Positions 53,366 to 62,445 of a stretch of DNA of 64,000 nucleotides are shown piece after piece (position 1 is the first letter of the stretch; every line of letters starts with the position of its first letter). The position numbers were made by a program, and so were the translations under genes. Origin of the DNA: Sediminibacterium sp. (GTDB taxonomy: Bacteria; Bacteroidota; Bacteroidia; B-17B0; Aurantibacillaceae); contig JASGCO010000003.1 in the NCBI GenBank assembly GCA_030054095.1, positions 1 through 64,000 on the forward strand, written 5' to 3'. The notes beneath the pieces are model-generated. The model worked only from the letters and a program-made list of their open reading frames with translations. It had not been told where the DNA came from and did no database searches.

Positions 53366-53923
53366 TTATTCAGCCTCTTCTGTTTTAGAGATGCGGCAAT
53401 TCAACGCAAAATAAAACATCCCATCTGAAATGGCCTCAAACCCATATTCCAGTTTATTGCCCGATTTCCTGGCCATATCTACAAACCCTAATCCTGCTCC
53501 TCCCACATCTGATAAGGTTGCCTTCATACGTAAATCTTTAAACAAAGCCTTTAATCCATCTTTATCCAGGCTATTAATTACATCCAGCTTCTCCTTTGTC
53601 CCCTGAACATCTTCAGACCTTATCGCATTGCCTGTCATTACCGCTATTTCCTTTTCTGTTTCTCCTATAATAAAAATAGCCTTCTTGTAAATAACATTAT
53701 CCGTATACTGATGCTTACAAATATTCTGCAATGCTTCCACCATTACATTAAACACCTTTTTCCTTACAGTCAGAGCAACGTTTTCATTCGTGAAGTTTTT
53801 TTCAGACATTGCCAATACGCCTTTTGTTATCTCCTGATTAAACTCACCTTCATAAATCAATACCACATTTTCCGCATCCATTAAGCGGTGGAAGTCAACA
53901 ATATTTTCCAATCCATTTACCAT
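53366..53923 (-). CDS. SiaB-like protein kinase, second copy
   Basis: 185 residues of the SiaB (DUF6272) GHKL-type kinase family. N-box-like segment KKVFNVMVEALQNICKHQY; glycine-rich loop GGAGLGFVDMARKSGN. It starts two bases after the first SiaB-like gene. In P. aeruginosa SiaB phosphorylates SiaC on Thr, opposed by the phosphatase SiaA. The paralogue has the same motifs, so the two may form a heterodimer or divide signals between them. Confidence 0.85.
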   Translation of the reverse strand: MVNGLENIVDFHRLMDAENVVLIYEGEFNQEITKGVLAMSEKNFTNENVALTVRKKVFNVMVEALQNICKHQYTDNVIYKKAIFIIGETEKEIAVMTGNAIRSEDVQGTKEKLDVINSLDKDGLKALFKDLRMKATLSDVGGAGLGFVDMARKSGNKLEYGFEAISDGMFYFALNCRISKTEEAE

Positions 53924-53925
53924 AA

Positions 53926-54471
53926 TTAAACAGGGGTGCTAATTGTTGTACTCATTACAAAATACGAATTGTTCTCATCGCGCGGAGCAAAAACATAATT
54001 GAGTTTATTTCCCGACTTCTTAACAATGTCAATAAGTCCGAGTCCGGCCGTCCCTCTCGCATTCCAGGGCACATCCGTTATCTTATCAATGTACATTTGA
54101 TTCAATTCCTCTCGGGTTGCCTTATTAACCGTTTCAATCTTTTCTTTAAGCATCCAAACATTATCATTCGATACAAGGTTGCTGCTATAAATTATAAATT
54201 CGCTGTCATTCTTCCCTATCATAATCAATCCATCTCGGCTATTATTCTGTACTTCGGCATGGTAACTGATGTTTTGTAAACACTCGATTAACACATTAAA
54301 AACCTTCTTTTTTACCGAGCGTATGGTGCCGTCTATCTCCATCTTTTTTTCAGCCAGCGCTAACACCGCCATAATAATATCGTGCGAAATATTCCCCTTA
54401 TAGGTAAGCAGGAATTTGTGTTCTGCCATCTTACTGCTCAGTAACTTTATTGAATCGAGATTATACTCCAT
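53926..54471 (-). CDS. SiaB-like protein kinase, first copy
   Basis: 181 residues of the same family as the next gene, with KKVFNVLIECLQNISYHAE and GTAGLGLIDIVKKSGNKLNY. About a third of positions look identical to its neighbour by eye, including the whole glycine-rich segment. A duplication followed by divergence is likely. It is 77 bp downstream of the phosphatase gene, and a promoter-like GATCTTTG (54500-54507) lies in the gap. Confidence 0.85.
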   Translation of the reverse strand: MEYNLDSIKLLSSKMAEHKFLLTYKGNISHDIIMAVLALAEKKMEIDGTIRSVKKKVFNVLIECLQNISYHAEVQNNSRDGLIMIGKNDSEFIIYSSNLVSNDNVWMLKEKIETVNKATREELNQMYIDKITDVPWNARGTAGLGLIDIVKKSGNKLNYVFAPRDENNSYFVMSTTISTPV

Positions 54472-54499
54472 TAGAAATCAAATGTTTTAATTAAAGTAC

Positions 54500-54507
54500 C
54501 AAAGATC
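54500..54507 (-). promoter_or_regulatory. Possible promoter of siaB-siaB-siaC
   Basis: On the minus strand GATCTTTG matches TAnnTTTG at all but the first base, and TTTG lies 17 bases upstream as a possible -33 element. It allows the kinases and SiaC to be made independently of the TonB receptor and phosphatase. Confidence 0.35.
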
Positions 54508-54548
54508 ACTTTTGCAACTATTATCAAACAAATATGTGAAATTATTCC

Positions 54549-57047
54549 TTAAAATTTCACACCAATGAATAATACATCGTCTATCTGTTTATTTACTCCC
54601 TTATAGCTGTTAAATGCCTCAAGAAATTTCAGCTTTTGTTCCTGCATGGATAACTGGCTGTTTTCCAGGATCATGTTTTTAACACCGCTATTCATGAATT
54701 TTTTCCGGTTAGGTCCCCCTATCTGATCCGGAAAACCGTCGGTATAAAAATAAACAGCATCCCCTTTCTGAAGGTGAATAACCGAATTCTGAAACGCATC
54801 ACTCTCCTTATACCTTATGCCACCAATAGGGCGGCGGGTCCCTTTATATTCTGTCAGTTCGCCGTTCCGGAGGTGATAAAGATGCCGGTGTGCTCCGGCA
54901 AATTCAAGGGTATGGCTTACTGCATTATACTTACACATCGCTACATCCATCCCATCTCTGGTTTCAATATTCTGCTCCTGCTTTAATGTATGTTTAACCC
55001 CCATGTGAAAACGGTCGAGTAAAACGCCCGGATCAGTCACTTCCGGATTACGAACACATTCATTCAACACAAAATGGCCAATTACTGACAGCAATGCCCC
55101 CGGTACGCCATGTCCGGTACAATCCACCGCCGCTACATATAAATCCTCCCCTTCCCGGTGCATCCATGGAAAATCGCCGCTTACCTTATCCTTTGGCATG
55201 TACAGCATCATGGCATCGGGCAATATTTCACGTAATTGACTTTCCTTAGGAAGTATGGCCTCCTGAATATTGCTGGCATAATTTATACTATCCAGAATTT
55301 CTTCATTCTTCCCCTCAATAATTCCCTTTTGCTTGATAATCTCGTCATTAAATCCCTGTAATTGAACATTGCTGGCTGCAATAATCCGCTTTTGTTTACG
55401 GTTATGCAGAAAACCATAAAAAGCCAACAACAACAATGCCCCCACCAGAATAATCCCAATAAGATACAAACGTTGCCGGCTTCTGCTTTGTTGTAAGTTT
55501 AATTTTTCGATCCGTGCTTCCGCCTCCAGTTTATTCTTTTCCGCCAGTGAACGTAACTCCCGGTCCTTTTGCTGTTTAATCGTTTCCTTTTCACGCTCCG
55601 CGAAAATTGCTGCTTGTTTTTGCTTATCCTGTTCCGAACGTGCCAACTCAAGTACCTTTCTCTGAATTTCAATTTGCCTGCGTGCCGCCAACAGCGATTG
55701 TTCCGTCTTTTCCTTTAACAGAATCTGCTGCCGTACCTCTGCCTCTCTTTCCTGTTTAATTTTTTCAGCCATCAATCGCAACTGAGCCAACTCAAGGTCT
55801 CTCTTCTCCTTTTCATTAATTTCATTTAACATCCGCTTCTCATCCTTCTCACTCTCATAATTAGCTTCCTGCTCCCGTTTGTTGACATCCAATTCGGTTT
55901 GACTTAATTCGGCCATTATTTTATTATACCGACCTTCATACTCCTGCGATGCTTTATAATTACTTTCTTTAGCTTCCAGTTTAGAAAGAATGAGGTAAGA
56001 TTCTGCCAATACTTCCTTATACCCTTCCTTCAAACTAATACCTATGGCTTTGTTAACATAATCGCGCGCATCCTTGTTGTTATTCTGCAACATGCTTGAA
56101 AGTGCCAGATAATTATCTGATTCCGCAATTCCCTTTTGATTGTTTCGTGCCTTATTAATGGACAAACTTTTAATAAAATAATCCTCCGCTTCAAAAAATT
56201 TATTTATATAGGCGTAATTCACTCCCATATTATTATAAACCGCTGTCCATTCTGTTCGGAGGCTCTTTAAAATATTTTCCGCGTTATTTAAAGGCAAAAG
56301 GGCCTCGGCGTATTTTCCACTTTTACGCAAAAGATACCCCATATTATTTAAAGCAACAACTGCACTTAACTTATTACCAGCCTTCAGGTACGATTCATAC
56401 GCCTTTTTATGATACGTTATGGCATCGCTGTATTTTGCATTTTTCGAAAAAGCAAACGCTAATTGAGCATAATTATTTGCTAACGCCTCAAAATCATCTT
56501 TTTTCACACAGAAGGTCGAAAAATCCGTAAGATGGTTTACAAGGTCTGTATTGATCTGGTTAAGCGAAATACTTGTATTTATGTAATTGTTAAGATTTTT
56601 ACACCAAAATTCATTTAATGATTTTTTATTGATCTCTGTAATCCCCTTCTGGTAGTACTCAAGCGCCTTTAGCCGGTTTTGGGCAGAAGCGTAAAGTACG
56701 CCGGTTTTATAATAGATCTCTGAGAGTTCCAATGTTCGAACAGGTGCTTTGGTTTTAATAAAATACTGCAAAGCCAGGGAGTTTCGTATCGCATTCTGAA
56801 AATCCTTTTTTACATAATAATAATCAAACAAGCATTGATGGCTCCTTATCCGCAAATCAACCTGGGTCTTAATAGTATCCTTTACGGTTTCCAATTCAAG
56901 TATCTTATCCGCCAATTCTTTACTGGCAGGTTGCGCAAGACACTTATAAATAAAATCAATTATGGCCGATGTTTCTGTTTGAGAAAACCCACCAGTACCT
57001 AAACAAAGTAATAGTAAAAGAAGTAGTGTATGTATCCTGCTTTTCAC
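54549..57047 (-). CDS. SiaA-like TPR-transmembrane-PP2C phosphatase
   Basis: 832 residues, GTG start. Signal peptide or helix (MKSRIHTLLLLLLLCLGTGGFSQ), about ten TPR-like repeats at 30-400 in the periplasm, coiled coil at about 400-535, a membrane helix at about 540-565 (LYLIGIILVGALLLLAFYGF), and a cytoplasmic SpoIIE/PP2C phosphatase at about 600-832: KDKVSGDFPWM, VDCTGHGVPGALLS, RDGMDVAMCKY, YFYTDGFPDQIGG, IDDVLFIG. The metal-binding Asp residues are all visible. It should dephosphorylate SiaC in answer to a periplasmic signal. It is three bases after the TonB receptor gene. Confidence 0.88.
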   Translation of the reverse strand: MKSRIHTLLLLLLLCLGTGGFSQTETSAIIDFIYKCLAQPASKELADKILELETVKDTIKTQVDLRIRSHQCLFDYYYVKKDFQNAIRNSLALQYFIKTKAPVRTLELSEIYYKTGVLYASAQNRLKALEYYQKGITEINKKSLNEFWCKNLNNYINTSISLNQINTDLVNHLTDFSTFCVKKDDFEALANNYAQLAFAFSKNAKYSDAITYHKKAYESYLKAGNKLSAVVALNNMGYLLRKSGKYAEALLPLNNAENILKSLRTEWTAVYNNMGVNYAYINKFFEAEDYFIKSLSINKARNNQKGIAESDNYLALSSMLQNNNKDARDYVNKAIGISLKEGYKEVLAESYLILSKLEAKESNYKASQEYEGRYNKIMAELSQTELDVNKREQEANYESEKDEKRMLNEINEKEKRDLELAQLRLMAEKIKQEREAEVRQQILLKEKTEQSLLAARRQIEIQRKVLELARSEQDKQKQAAIFAEREKETIKQQKDRELRSLAEKNKLEAEARIEKLNLQQSRSRQRLYLIGIILVGALLLLAFYGFLHNRKQKRIIAASNVQLQGFNDEIIKQKGIIEGKNEEILDSINYASNIQEAILPKESQLREILPDAMMLYMPKDKVSGDFPWMHREGEDLYVAAVDCTGHGVPGALLSVIGHFVLNECVRNPEVTDPGVLLDRFHMGVKHTLKQEQNIETRDGMDVAMCKYNAVSHTLEFAGAHRHLYHLRNGELTEYKGTRRPIGGIRYKESDAFQNSVIHLQKGDAVYFYTDGFPDQIGGPNRKKFMNSGVKNMILENSQLSMQEQKLKFLEAFNSYKGVNKQIDDVLFIGVKF

Positions 57048-57050
57048 GTA

Positions 57051-59066
57051 TTACATGCCTATTTTATAAGTTAAACGAATGGTAAACTCGAACCGCTGGT
57101 CAGGTAAAAAACTAAAACCGTTACTTACTGTATTTAAGTAGTAATACGTTTGGTTAAAAATATTATTAAGAGTTACATCTAATTTAAGCTGAGGCATAAA
57201 GAGCTCCCGTTTCGAAACAGACAGATTTAGTAGTTTATAAGGAGCCACTTTCCTCAATTCCAGGTTCGTAAAAAGAGAATCGGTGTATATATAACTTTTA
57301 CGTGCCGAAGTATAAATAAAATTTGTGTTCACACTCCAGTTCTTAGGCAGATTAACGTTCAGATAAAAAGTTGCCTTATAACGCGAAATACCTGCCAGTT
57401 CAGGTGTTTGAACGGAATCAACAAAGGTTTCATTCAACTCATTCTTGTAATTAAAATAGGTACTGAAATTAGCGTGAGCGTTAATCACTTTACTTCTATA
57501 AACAATTTCCGCTTCTGCTCCCCGGTTGTATATAAGCGTCTTGTTAAAATATTCTTCAGTTGCTTTAAGGCTATTATAGCCAAACACGATAGGATTACGA
57601 ATCTGGTTATCAAACACATTAACATTAAAGGTTAGCGCGTTACTTAATTTAAACCCTGTTTCAAATTCAATAACCTGTATATCTTCGGGTTTAATGCTGC
57701 CTAAAGAAGCATTTATGTTTTGAATGGTTGGGATTTTGTACGAGTTACTATAAAGTAACTTAAGGTGAAAATACTCAAATGCTTTAGTTACCGCGAATCG
57801 TGGCACAAATGCCTCCGGAACATTTTCCAGTTTTAAACTGGAATTCAGTTTTTCATAACGGGCTCCCGCTGTAAGATTAATATATTTGGTGAAGAGTTGT
57901 ACTTCCGCAAAAGCTGCCGCGTTATTGAAACGGGCACTGTTGCTGCTGTCATAAAATGTAACAGCCCTTGCCTGATAACGGGACTCATCAATATAATACT
58001 GCCCTCCTGCCGATACCAATATATTAGCATTAGGTGTAATCAGTGTTGTAAGTTTAAAATCAGACCTGTTATTGATAGCTGTTAACGGGTCATTTAACCG
58101 TCTGTCACCATCAATATAGTTCCAGGGCAACGACCAGCGATAACTGACTTCGGGCTTTACTGACAACCACTTAGCGGCCTTAAACGTATAATCTACCTTA
58201 TTAATAATATTCTTCATAATGCACTTAGAAATATTATCGGAAATGTTTAAGTTATAGTTATCGTAAACGAAATTATAACTAAACCCCTTTAACTGAAAAC
58301 CTGCAACAAACCCTTCGCTGAAAACGCCTGAACTATCATTGTAGTTTAATGGATTTCCTCGGCCATTATCCTTTGCATGTATATTACTAATTGTAGAATG
58401 ATTAACATACCCCGAGAAGTTGAAAATAGTTCCGTTGTTAAACTTATGTCCGAAATTAACAGCCCCCTGCTTCCTCGACAGTTTACTTTCAGATACCCCC
58501 AATCCTCCCGAAAATTCAACACCATCATTATACCGTGATGTTTTGGTGATGATATTTATTACAGCAAGAGACGCTACCCCTCCATAAAGTGTAGATCCGG
58601 GGCCACGCACAATCTCAATTTTCTCTATATTATCTATTTCAAGTCGCCCCTTGCAAACGAACGTTCCGTAACCGGTTTCATTCATTTGTAAACCATTTAG
58701 CATAAATAATACCTTACCCTCCATTGCCCAATTACCACGAACTGCAACCCCTACAGCATCATCCACATCTCGTGCAAAATCCATTCCAGGCACCAAACGT
58801 AATAGATCTACTAAATCTCTGGCTCCCGAATTTTGTATGAACTGATTATCTAAAACCGTAATAATCCCCGGTATCTCTCTTATTTTGGTATCCTTAAAGC
58901 TCCCTATGCTGGCTGTTTGCTCTTCCTCTGCTTTTGGCTTCAGTTCCATCATTTCTCTGGTACTGGCTTTTAACAAATAAGATGTATCCGCTTGTTGCGC
59001 TCTGCCAAGATACCCCAATACACATAACCATAAAACACAAATCTTAATTGCCTGTTTGATTTTCAT
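57051..59066 (-). CDS. TonB-dependent outer-membrane receptor
   Basis: 671 residues from the ATG at 59066 (MKIKQAIKICVLWLCVLG), which gives a signal peptide ending GRAQ; the open frame starts further upstream without one. Plug domain: IREIPGIITVLDNQFIQNSGARDLVDLLRLVPGMDF (split at about 55-95), RGPGSTLYGG. The rest is a 22-strand barrel with aromatic-rich strands (YINLTAGARYEKL, FSTYFNYKN) ending in FTIRLTYKIGM. No N-terminal carboxypeptidase-like domain and no SusD partner. It likely imports iron, cobalamin or another small ligand, and is cotranscribed with the SiaA-like phosphatase. Confidence 0.9.
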   Translation of the reverse strand: MKIKQAIKICVLWLCVLGYLGRAQQADTSYLLKASTREMMELKPKAEEEQTASIGSFKDTKIREIPGIITVLDNQFIQNSGARDLVDLLRLVPGMDFARDVDDAVGVAVRGNWAMEGKVLFMLNGLQMNETGYGTFVCKGRLEIDNIEKIEIVRGPGSTLYGGVASLAVINIITKTSRYNDGVEFSGGLGVSESKLSRKQGAVNFGHKFNNGTIFNFSGYVNHSTISNIHAKDNGRGNPLNYNDSSGVFSEGFVAGFQLKGFSYNFVYDNYNLNISDNISKCIMKNIINKVDYTFKAAKWLSVKPEVSYRWSLPWNYIDGDRRLNDPLTAINNRSDFKLTTLITPNANILVSAGGQYYIDESRYQARAVTFYDSSNSARFNNAAAFAEVQLFTKYINLTAGARYEKLNSSLKLENVPEAFVPRFAVTKAFEYFHLKLLYSNSYKIPTIQNINASLGSIKPEDIQVIEFETGFKLSNALTFNVNVFDNQIRNPIVFGYNSLKATEEYFNKTLIYNRGAEAEIVYRSKVINAHANFSTYFNYKNELNETFVDSVQTPELAGISRYKATFYLNVNLPKNWSVNTNFIYTSARKSYIYTDSLFTNLELRKVAPYKLLNLSVSKRELFMPQLKLDVTLNNIFNQTYYYLNTVSNGFSFLPDQRFEFTIRLTYKIGM

Positions 59067-59499
59067 CCACTGTAAAATAATGAAAAGATGACTGATGCCA
59101 GACTCATTCATCTAATTTTTAGTTAACATAAACTTGTTAAAATAGACGAACTTTACAAGCAAAAGACACCCGCTTATTCGTCTGTTACAACACCTATTGT
59201 GCCAGATATTACATTTGAGTAAAACTTTCATTATCCAACTTTCTACCGTTCTATACCATCAATTTTATCCACTCTTATTACCATCTGCGGGCTACGCTTT
59301 TTACAGAGCCTCAAGAGGTATCTAAAACGGTCAATTATCGAATGTGATATACGCACAAGTGCTGTTTACAAACACCAAATCAAAAACTCATAATGGTATT
59401 ACCGGGGCCAATGATTTAAAGACGATCTGTAAGTCAATACCCCAGAACTGGCTTTTCTGAACATTCCGTTACAGATAGAAGGGGTTAGAGATTAATTGT
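59067..59499. other. Gene-free interval of 0.4 kb
   Basis: Between the TonB receptor and the YihY gene (divergent). I see no ORF, repeat or palindrome of note. The YihY promoter lies at its right edge. The TonB receptor promoter must be in the left part, but no exact -7 match was found. Confidence 0.5.
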
Positions 59500-59507
59500 T
59501 ACTTTTG
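59500..59507 (+). promoter_or_regulatory. Predicted -7 element directly before the YihY start codon
   Basis: TACTTTTG is an exact TAnnTTTG match ending five bases before the ATG at 59513; the transcript should be leaderless. The in-frame GTG at 59507 overlaps the element and cannot be the start. Confidence 0.6.
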
Positions 59508-59512
59508 TGATT

Positions 59513-60826
59513 ATGGCAAACGTGGTAACACTTATTAAAAAGTCTTGGCATTTTGTAACCATACAAATGTGGCATTTCCGTTTAGAGAAACTCAACAAAC
59601 GGCAAGGGTTTCTTTTAAAACAATTGCGGATTTTTTCTCTGGCCATTCAGGGCTTTAATGAGGATAAATGTTTAACCAAAGCTACAGCGCTTACATTTTA
59701 TACTCTCTTTTCCATTGTACCAATTCTCGCCCTCGCGTTTGCGCTTGCCAAAGGGTTCGGTTTCGAAAAAAACCTTGAACAACAATTAATGGAAAATTAC
59801 GGCGAATACTCTGAAGTATTGAGCAAAGCATTTATTTACGCCGATTCCTTGCTGGCAACCACTAAAGGAGGTATTATTGCAGGTTTCGGTGTGGTGTTAT
59901 TACTTTGGAGTGTTATGAATCTGCTGGTAAGTATTGAAAACAGCTTTAACGAAATATGGGAGGTAAAACGGGGCCGCAGCTGGACCCGTAAATTCACCGA
60001 CTACATTACCATCATGGTGGTAAGTCCGTTTTTTCTGATTATCTCCGGAAGTTTAACCGTTGCTATTCAGGCCAAATTGGGAAACATTGTTTACTTTAAT
60101 TTTATCGGGACTTTTTTACTTAAAATGATTGCATGGGCGCTATTAGCCGGCGTATTTACATTCCTTTACATGGTACTACCCAATTTAAGAGTGCAGTTCA
60201 AATCGGCTGCTGTGGCTGCCATTATAGCTACGGTTTTATTCCACCTCCTGCAATGGGCTTATATTAAATTTCAAATCGGAGCTAACCGCATGAATGCCAT
60301 TTATGGTGGCTTTGCGGCTTTACCATTGTTCCTGATCTGGGTGCAGTACAGTTGGTACATCGTTCTATTTGGGGCCGAGCTGGCCTTTGCCAATCAGAAT
60401 GTTGAACATTATGAGATGGAAAATGACATCAAGAATTTAAGTCACCGGTATAAAAAAGTAATTGCCCTGCGCATAGCCAATTTAGTAGCCAAACGTTTTT
60501 ACGATGGACAACCTGCTCTTACTGTTAGTCAAATAGCGAAAGAGCTGGATTTAACCTCACGCCTGGCCCGTATTATTATCAACGACTTTGTTGAAACCGG
60601 TATTTTCGTAGAGGTGAGGGGAGAAAAAGAAACCCTTTATCAGCCGGGGATTACTGAGAGTAAATTTACTGTACGCTATGTTTTAGAACACCTTGATCGT
60701 AAGGGAACCAACATGCTTCCGTTTGAGAATAGCGACGAACTGGCCAGTGTAAACACTTTAATGGATAAGGTAGATTTATTACTGAACAATGACCTTGGTA
60801 ATCAAAAAATAAAAGACCTTATATAA
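59513..60826 (+). CDS. YihY/BrkB family membrane protein with C-terminal winged helix
   Basis: 437 residues. The YihY/virulence factor BrkB domain spans about 40-300 with six membrane helices: KATALTFYTLFSIVPILALAF near the start, VLLLWSVMNLLVSIENSFNEIWEVKRGRSW, and YGGFAALPLFLIWVQYSWYIVLFGAEL near the end. About 340-400 is a winged-helix-like segment (VSQIAKELDLTSRLARIIINDFVETGIFVEV). A cytoplasmic winged helix behind YihY could be a DNA or protein interaction module. The molecular role of YihY is unknown; envelope or lipid functions have been proposed. Confidence 0.85.
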   Translation: MANVVTLIKKSWHFVTIQMWHFRLEKLNKRQGFLLKQLRIFSLAIQGFNEDKCLTKATALTFYTLFSIVPILALAFALAKGFGFEKNLEQQLMENYGEYSEVLSKAFIYADSLLATTKGGIIAGFGVVLLLWSVMNLLVSIENSFNEIWEVKRGRSWTRKFTDYITIMVVSPFFLIISGSLTVAIQAKLGNIVYFNFIGTFLLKMIAWALLAGVFTFLYMVLPNLRVQFKSAAVAAIIATVLFHLLQWAYIKFQIGANRMNAIYGGFAALPLFLIWVQYSWYIVLFGAELAFANQNVEHYEMENDIKNLSHRYKKVIALRIANLVAKRFYDGQPALTVSQIAKELDLTSRLARIIINDFVETGIFVEVRGEKETLYQPGITESKFTVRYVLEHLDRKGTNMLPFENSDELASVNTLMDKVDLLLNNDLGNQKIKDLI

Positions 60827-60830
60827 CACA

Positions 60831-61394
60831 GTGAAACAGTTTGTTCTCATAGTCGTGTTTTCTGTTTTCGTTACCCTATTGGGTAAAAGTCAGGTTCAGG
60901 ACACCACATCTCTGAATCCGGTTACGAAAAAAAAAGTGTACAGCGGCCCCCGGAAAGCCGCGATTCTGAGCGCCGTTATTCCCGGACTTGGTCAGGCATA
61001 CAATAAAAAGTACTGGAAAATACCTATCATTTATGCCGGAATGGGAACCTTAGGTTACTTTTTTGTTAAAAATCAAAACGACTATAATTACTACCGCAAC
61101 AACCTGATTGCTGTTAACGATAATGATCCGGCCACCCTTAACCAAACCACTTATAGCAGCGATCAACTGGTTACTATTAAAACAACGTTTCGTAAACGCC
61201 GCGACCTTAGCGGATTCGGACTAGGCCTGATATATGTTTTAAACATTATAGATGCCAATATAGACGCGCACCTCAAAACATTTGACATTAGTGATAATCT
61301 TAGCTTAAAAATCACGCCAAAAACAGATCTTATTGCCCTTGATTATAATGGTAGTGTGCATTGTGGTATCGCGGTTAAAATTCTGTTCAGATAG
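60831..61394 (+). CDS. DUF5683 family protein
   Basis: 187 residues, GTG start, signal peptide (ending LLGKSQ). GPRKAAILSAVIPGLGQAYNKKYWKIPIIYAGMGTLGYFF is the DUF5683 signature with a membrane helix and a Gly-rich turn, and a second helix follows near LGLIYVLNIIDANIDAHL. Common in Bacteroidota and often near envelope or cell-division genes. Function unknown. Four bases after the YihY gene, so probably cotranscribed. Confidence 0.85.
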   Translation: MKQFVLIVVFSVFVTLLGKSQVQDTTSLNPVTKKKVYSGPRKAAILSAVIPGLGQAYNKKYWKIPIIYAGMGTLGYFFVKNQNDYNYYRNNLIAVNDNDPATLNQTTYSSDQLVTIKTTFRKRRDLSGFGLGLIYVLNIIDANIDAHLKTFDISDNLSLKITPKTDLIALDYNGSVHCGIAVKILFR

Positions 61395-61405
61395 TATAAA
61401 TCATT

Positions 61406-62029
61406 ATGAATACCATTACAGATATCTTCTTACATAACACTGAATTAAAACAGGAATTAGAAAAACACGCCCGGTTAAAACGTATAAAAAAAGGAGATAT
61501 CATTTTGAATCCGGGAGATGAAGTCCTTTTCATTCCTATAGTACAGAAAGGAGCTATCCGCATTATACGACAGGATACATCAGGCGCTGAAGTATTTCTA
61601 TACCACATTTATCCTTTACAAACCTGCACTCTGTCTCTAACCTGTTGCTATACCGGTAAACCAAGCAGCATAAAAGCCATTGCTGAAACGGATTCTGAAC
61701 TTATACTTATTCCGTCAAATCTTATAGACACATGGAATCAATATCCTGAATGGAAAACATACATAAACAATAGTTACAGTAGCCGCTTTTCGGAACTAAT
61801 TCAGGTTATAGACCTCATGGCGTTTAATAACATGGACAAACAATTACAGCATTATCTGGAAGAACGTTGCAAGGCGCTGAATACCTCCCTGTTAGAAATT
61901 ACGCATCAGGAAATTGCGGATGAATTACATGCCCACCGCGAAGCTATTAGCAGATTATTACGACACATGGAACAGAAAAAAATGGTAAAACTGGGCCGAA
62001 ACAGCATTGAAGTACTCTTAAAGATATAG
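61406..62029 (+). CDS. Crp/Fnr family transcriptional regulator
   Basis: 207 residues: cyclic-nucleotide-binding-like beta barrel at about 20-130 and a winged helix-turn-helix at about 150-207 (ITHQEIADELHAHREAISRLLRHMEQKKMV). The barrel lacks the usual cAMP-binding Arg-Ser motif. A Cys cluster (QTCTLSLTCCYTG) at about residue 70-85 would suit a thiol, persulfide or metal sensor. It precedes the thiol/sulfur genes and may regulate them. Confidence 0.88.
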   Translation: MNTITDIFLHNTELKQELEKHARLKRIKKGDIILNPGDEVLFIPIVQKGAIRIIRQDTSGAEVFLYHIYPLQTCTLSLTCCYTGKPSSIKAIAETDSELILIPSNLIDTWNQYPEWKTYINNSYSSRFSELIQVIDLMAFNNMDKQLQHYLEERCKALNTSLLEITHQEIADELHAHREAISRLLRHMEQKKMVKLGRNSIEVLLKI

Positions 62030-62113
62030 CATTTACCCTATTGAAAATCAAACAATTGATAAAAATCAGGGTTCTTTCCAACAATTGTTCCCAACCAAAA
62101 ACATCAACTACCC

Positions 62114-62121
62114 TAATATTG
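62114..62121 (+). promoter_or_regulatory. Possible -7 element for the DUF2892 gene
   Basis: TAATATTG agrees with TAnnTTTG in seven of eight positions, 23 bases before the ATG at 62145. Confidence 0.4.
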
Positions 62122-62144
62122 TATTCAAATTAAAACTTTATACA

Positions 62145-62351
62145 ATGGAAAAAAACATGGGAACTATCGACAAAGCTATCAGGATACTGATTGCTATTGC
62201 AATTATTGTACTTTACTTTACCGGAGTTATTAATGGCACTATAGCAGTTATCGGCCTTGTTTTTGCTGGTGTCTTTATATTAACGAGTCTCATAGGGTCT
62301 TGCCCACTATACCTTCCCTTTGGTTTATCCACCTTACGTAAAAAAAAATAA
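62145..62351 (+). CDS. DUF2892 family small membrane protein
   Basis: 68 residues from the ATG at 62145, where MGTIDKAIRI begins the DUF2892 (YgaP membrane region) signature. Two membrane helices (AIAIIVLYFTGVINGTIAVIGL), then SLIGSCPLYLPFGLST with one conserved Cys. In YgaP the same helices are fused to a rhodanese; here the rhodanese is the next gene. Confidence 0.82.
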   Translation: MEKNMGTIDKAIRILIAIAIIVLYFTGVINGTIAVIGLVFAGVFILTSLIGSCPLYLPFGLSTLRKKK

Positions 62352-62427
62352 ACCGAAAATAGTTAAAAAGTCAGTTAAAGAAACCCGATATGATACAATT
62401 GTTACACTCTGAACCATAATTGTATTG

Positions 62428-62435
62428 TAACTTTG
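62428..62435 (+). promoter_or_regulatory. Predicted -7 element for the rhodanese operon
   Basis: TAACTTTG is an exact TAnnTTTG match, 10 bases before the ATG at 62446. It would drive the rhodanese and the five genes after it, whose spacings are all 23 bases or less or are overlaps. Confidence 0.6.
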
Positions 62436-62445
62436 CATAAAAAAC

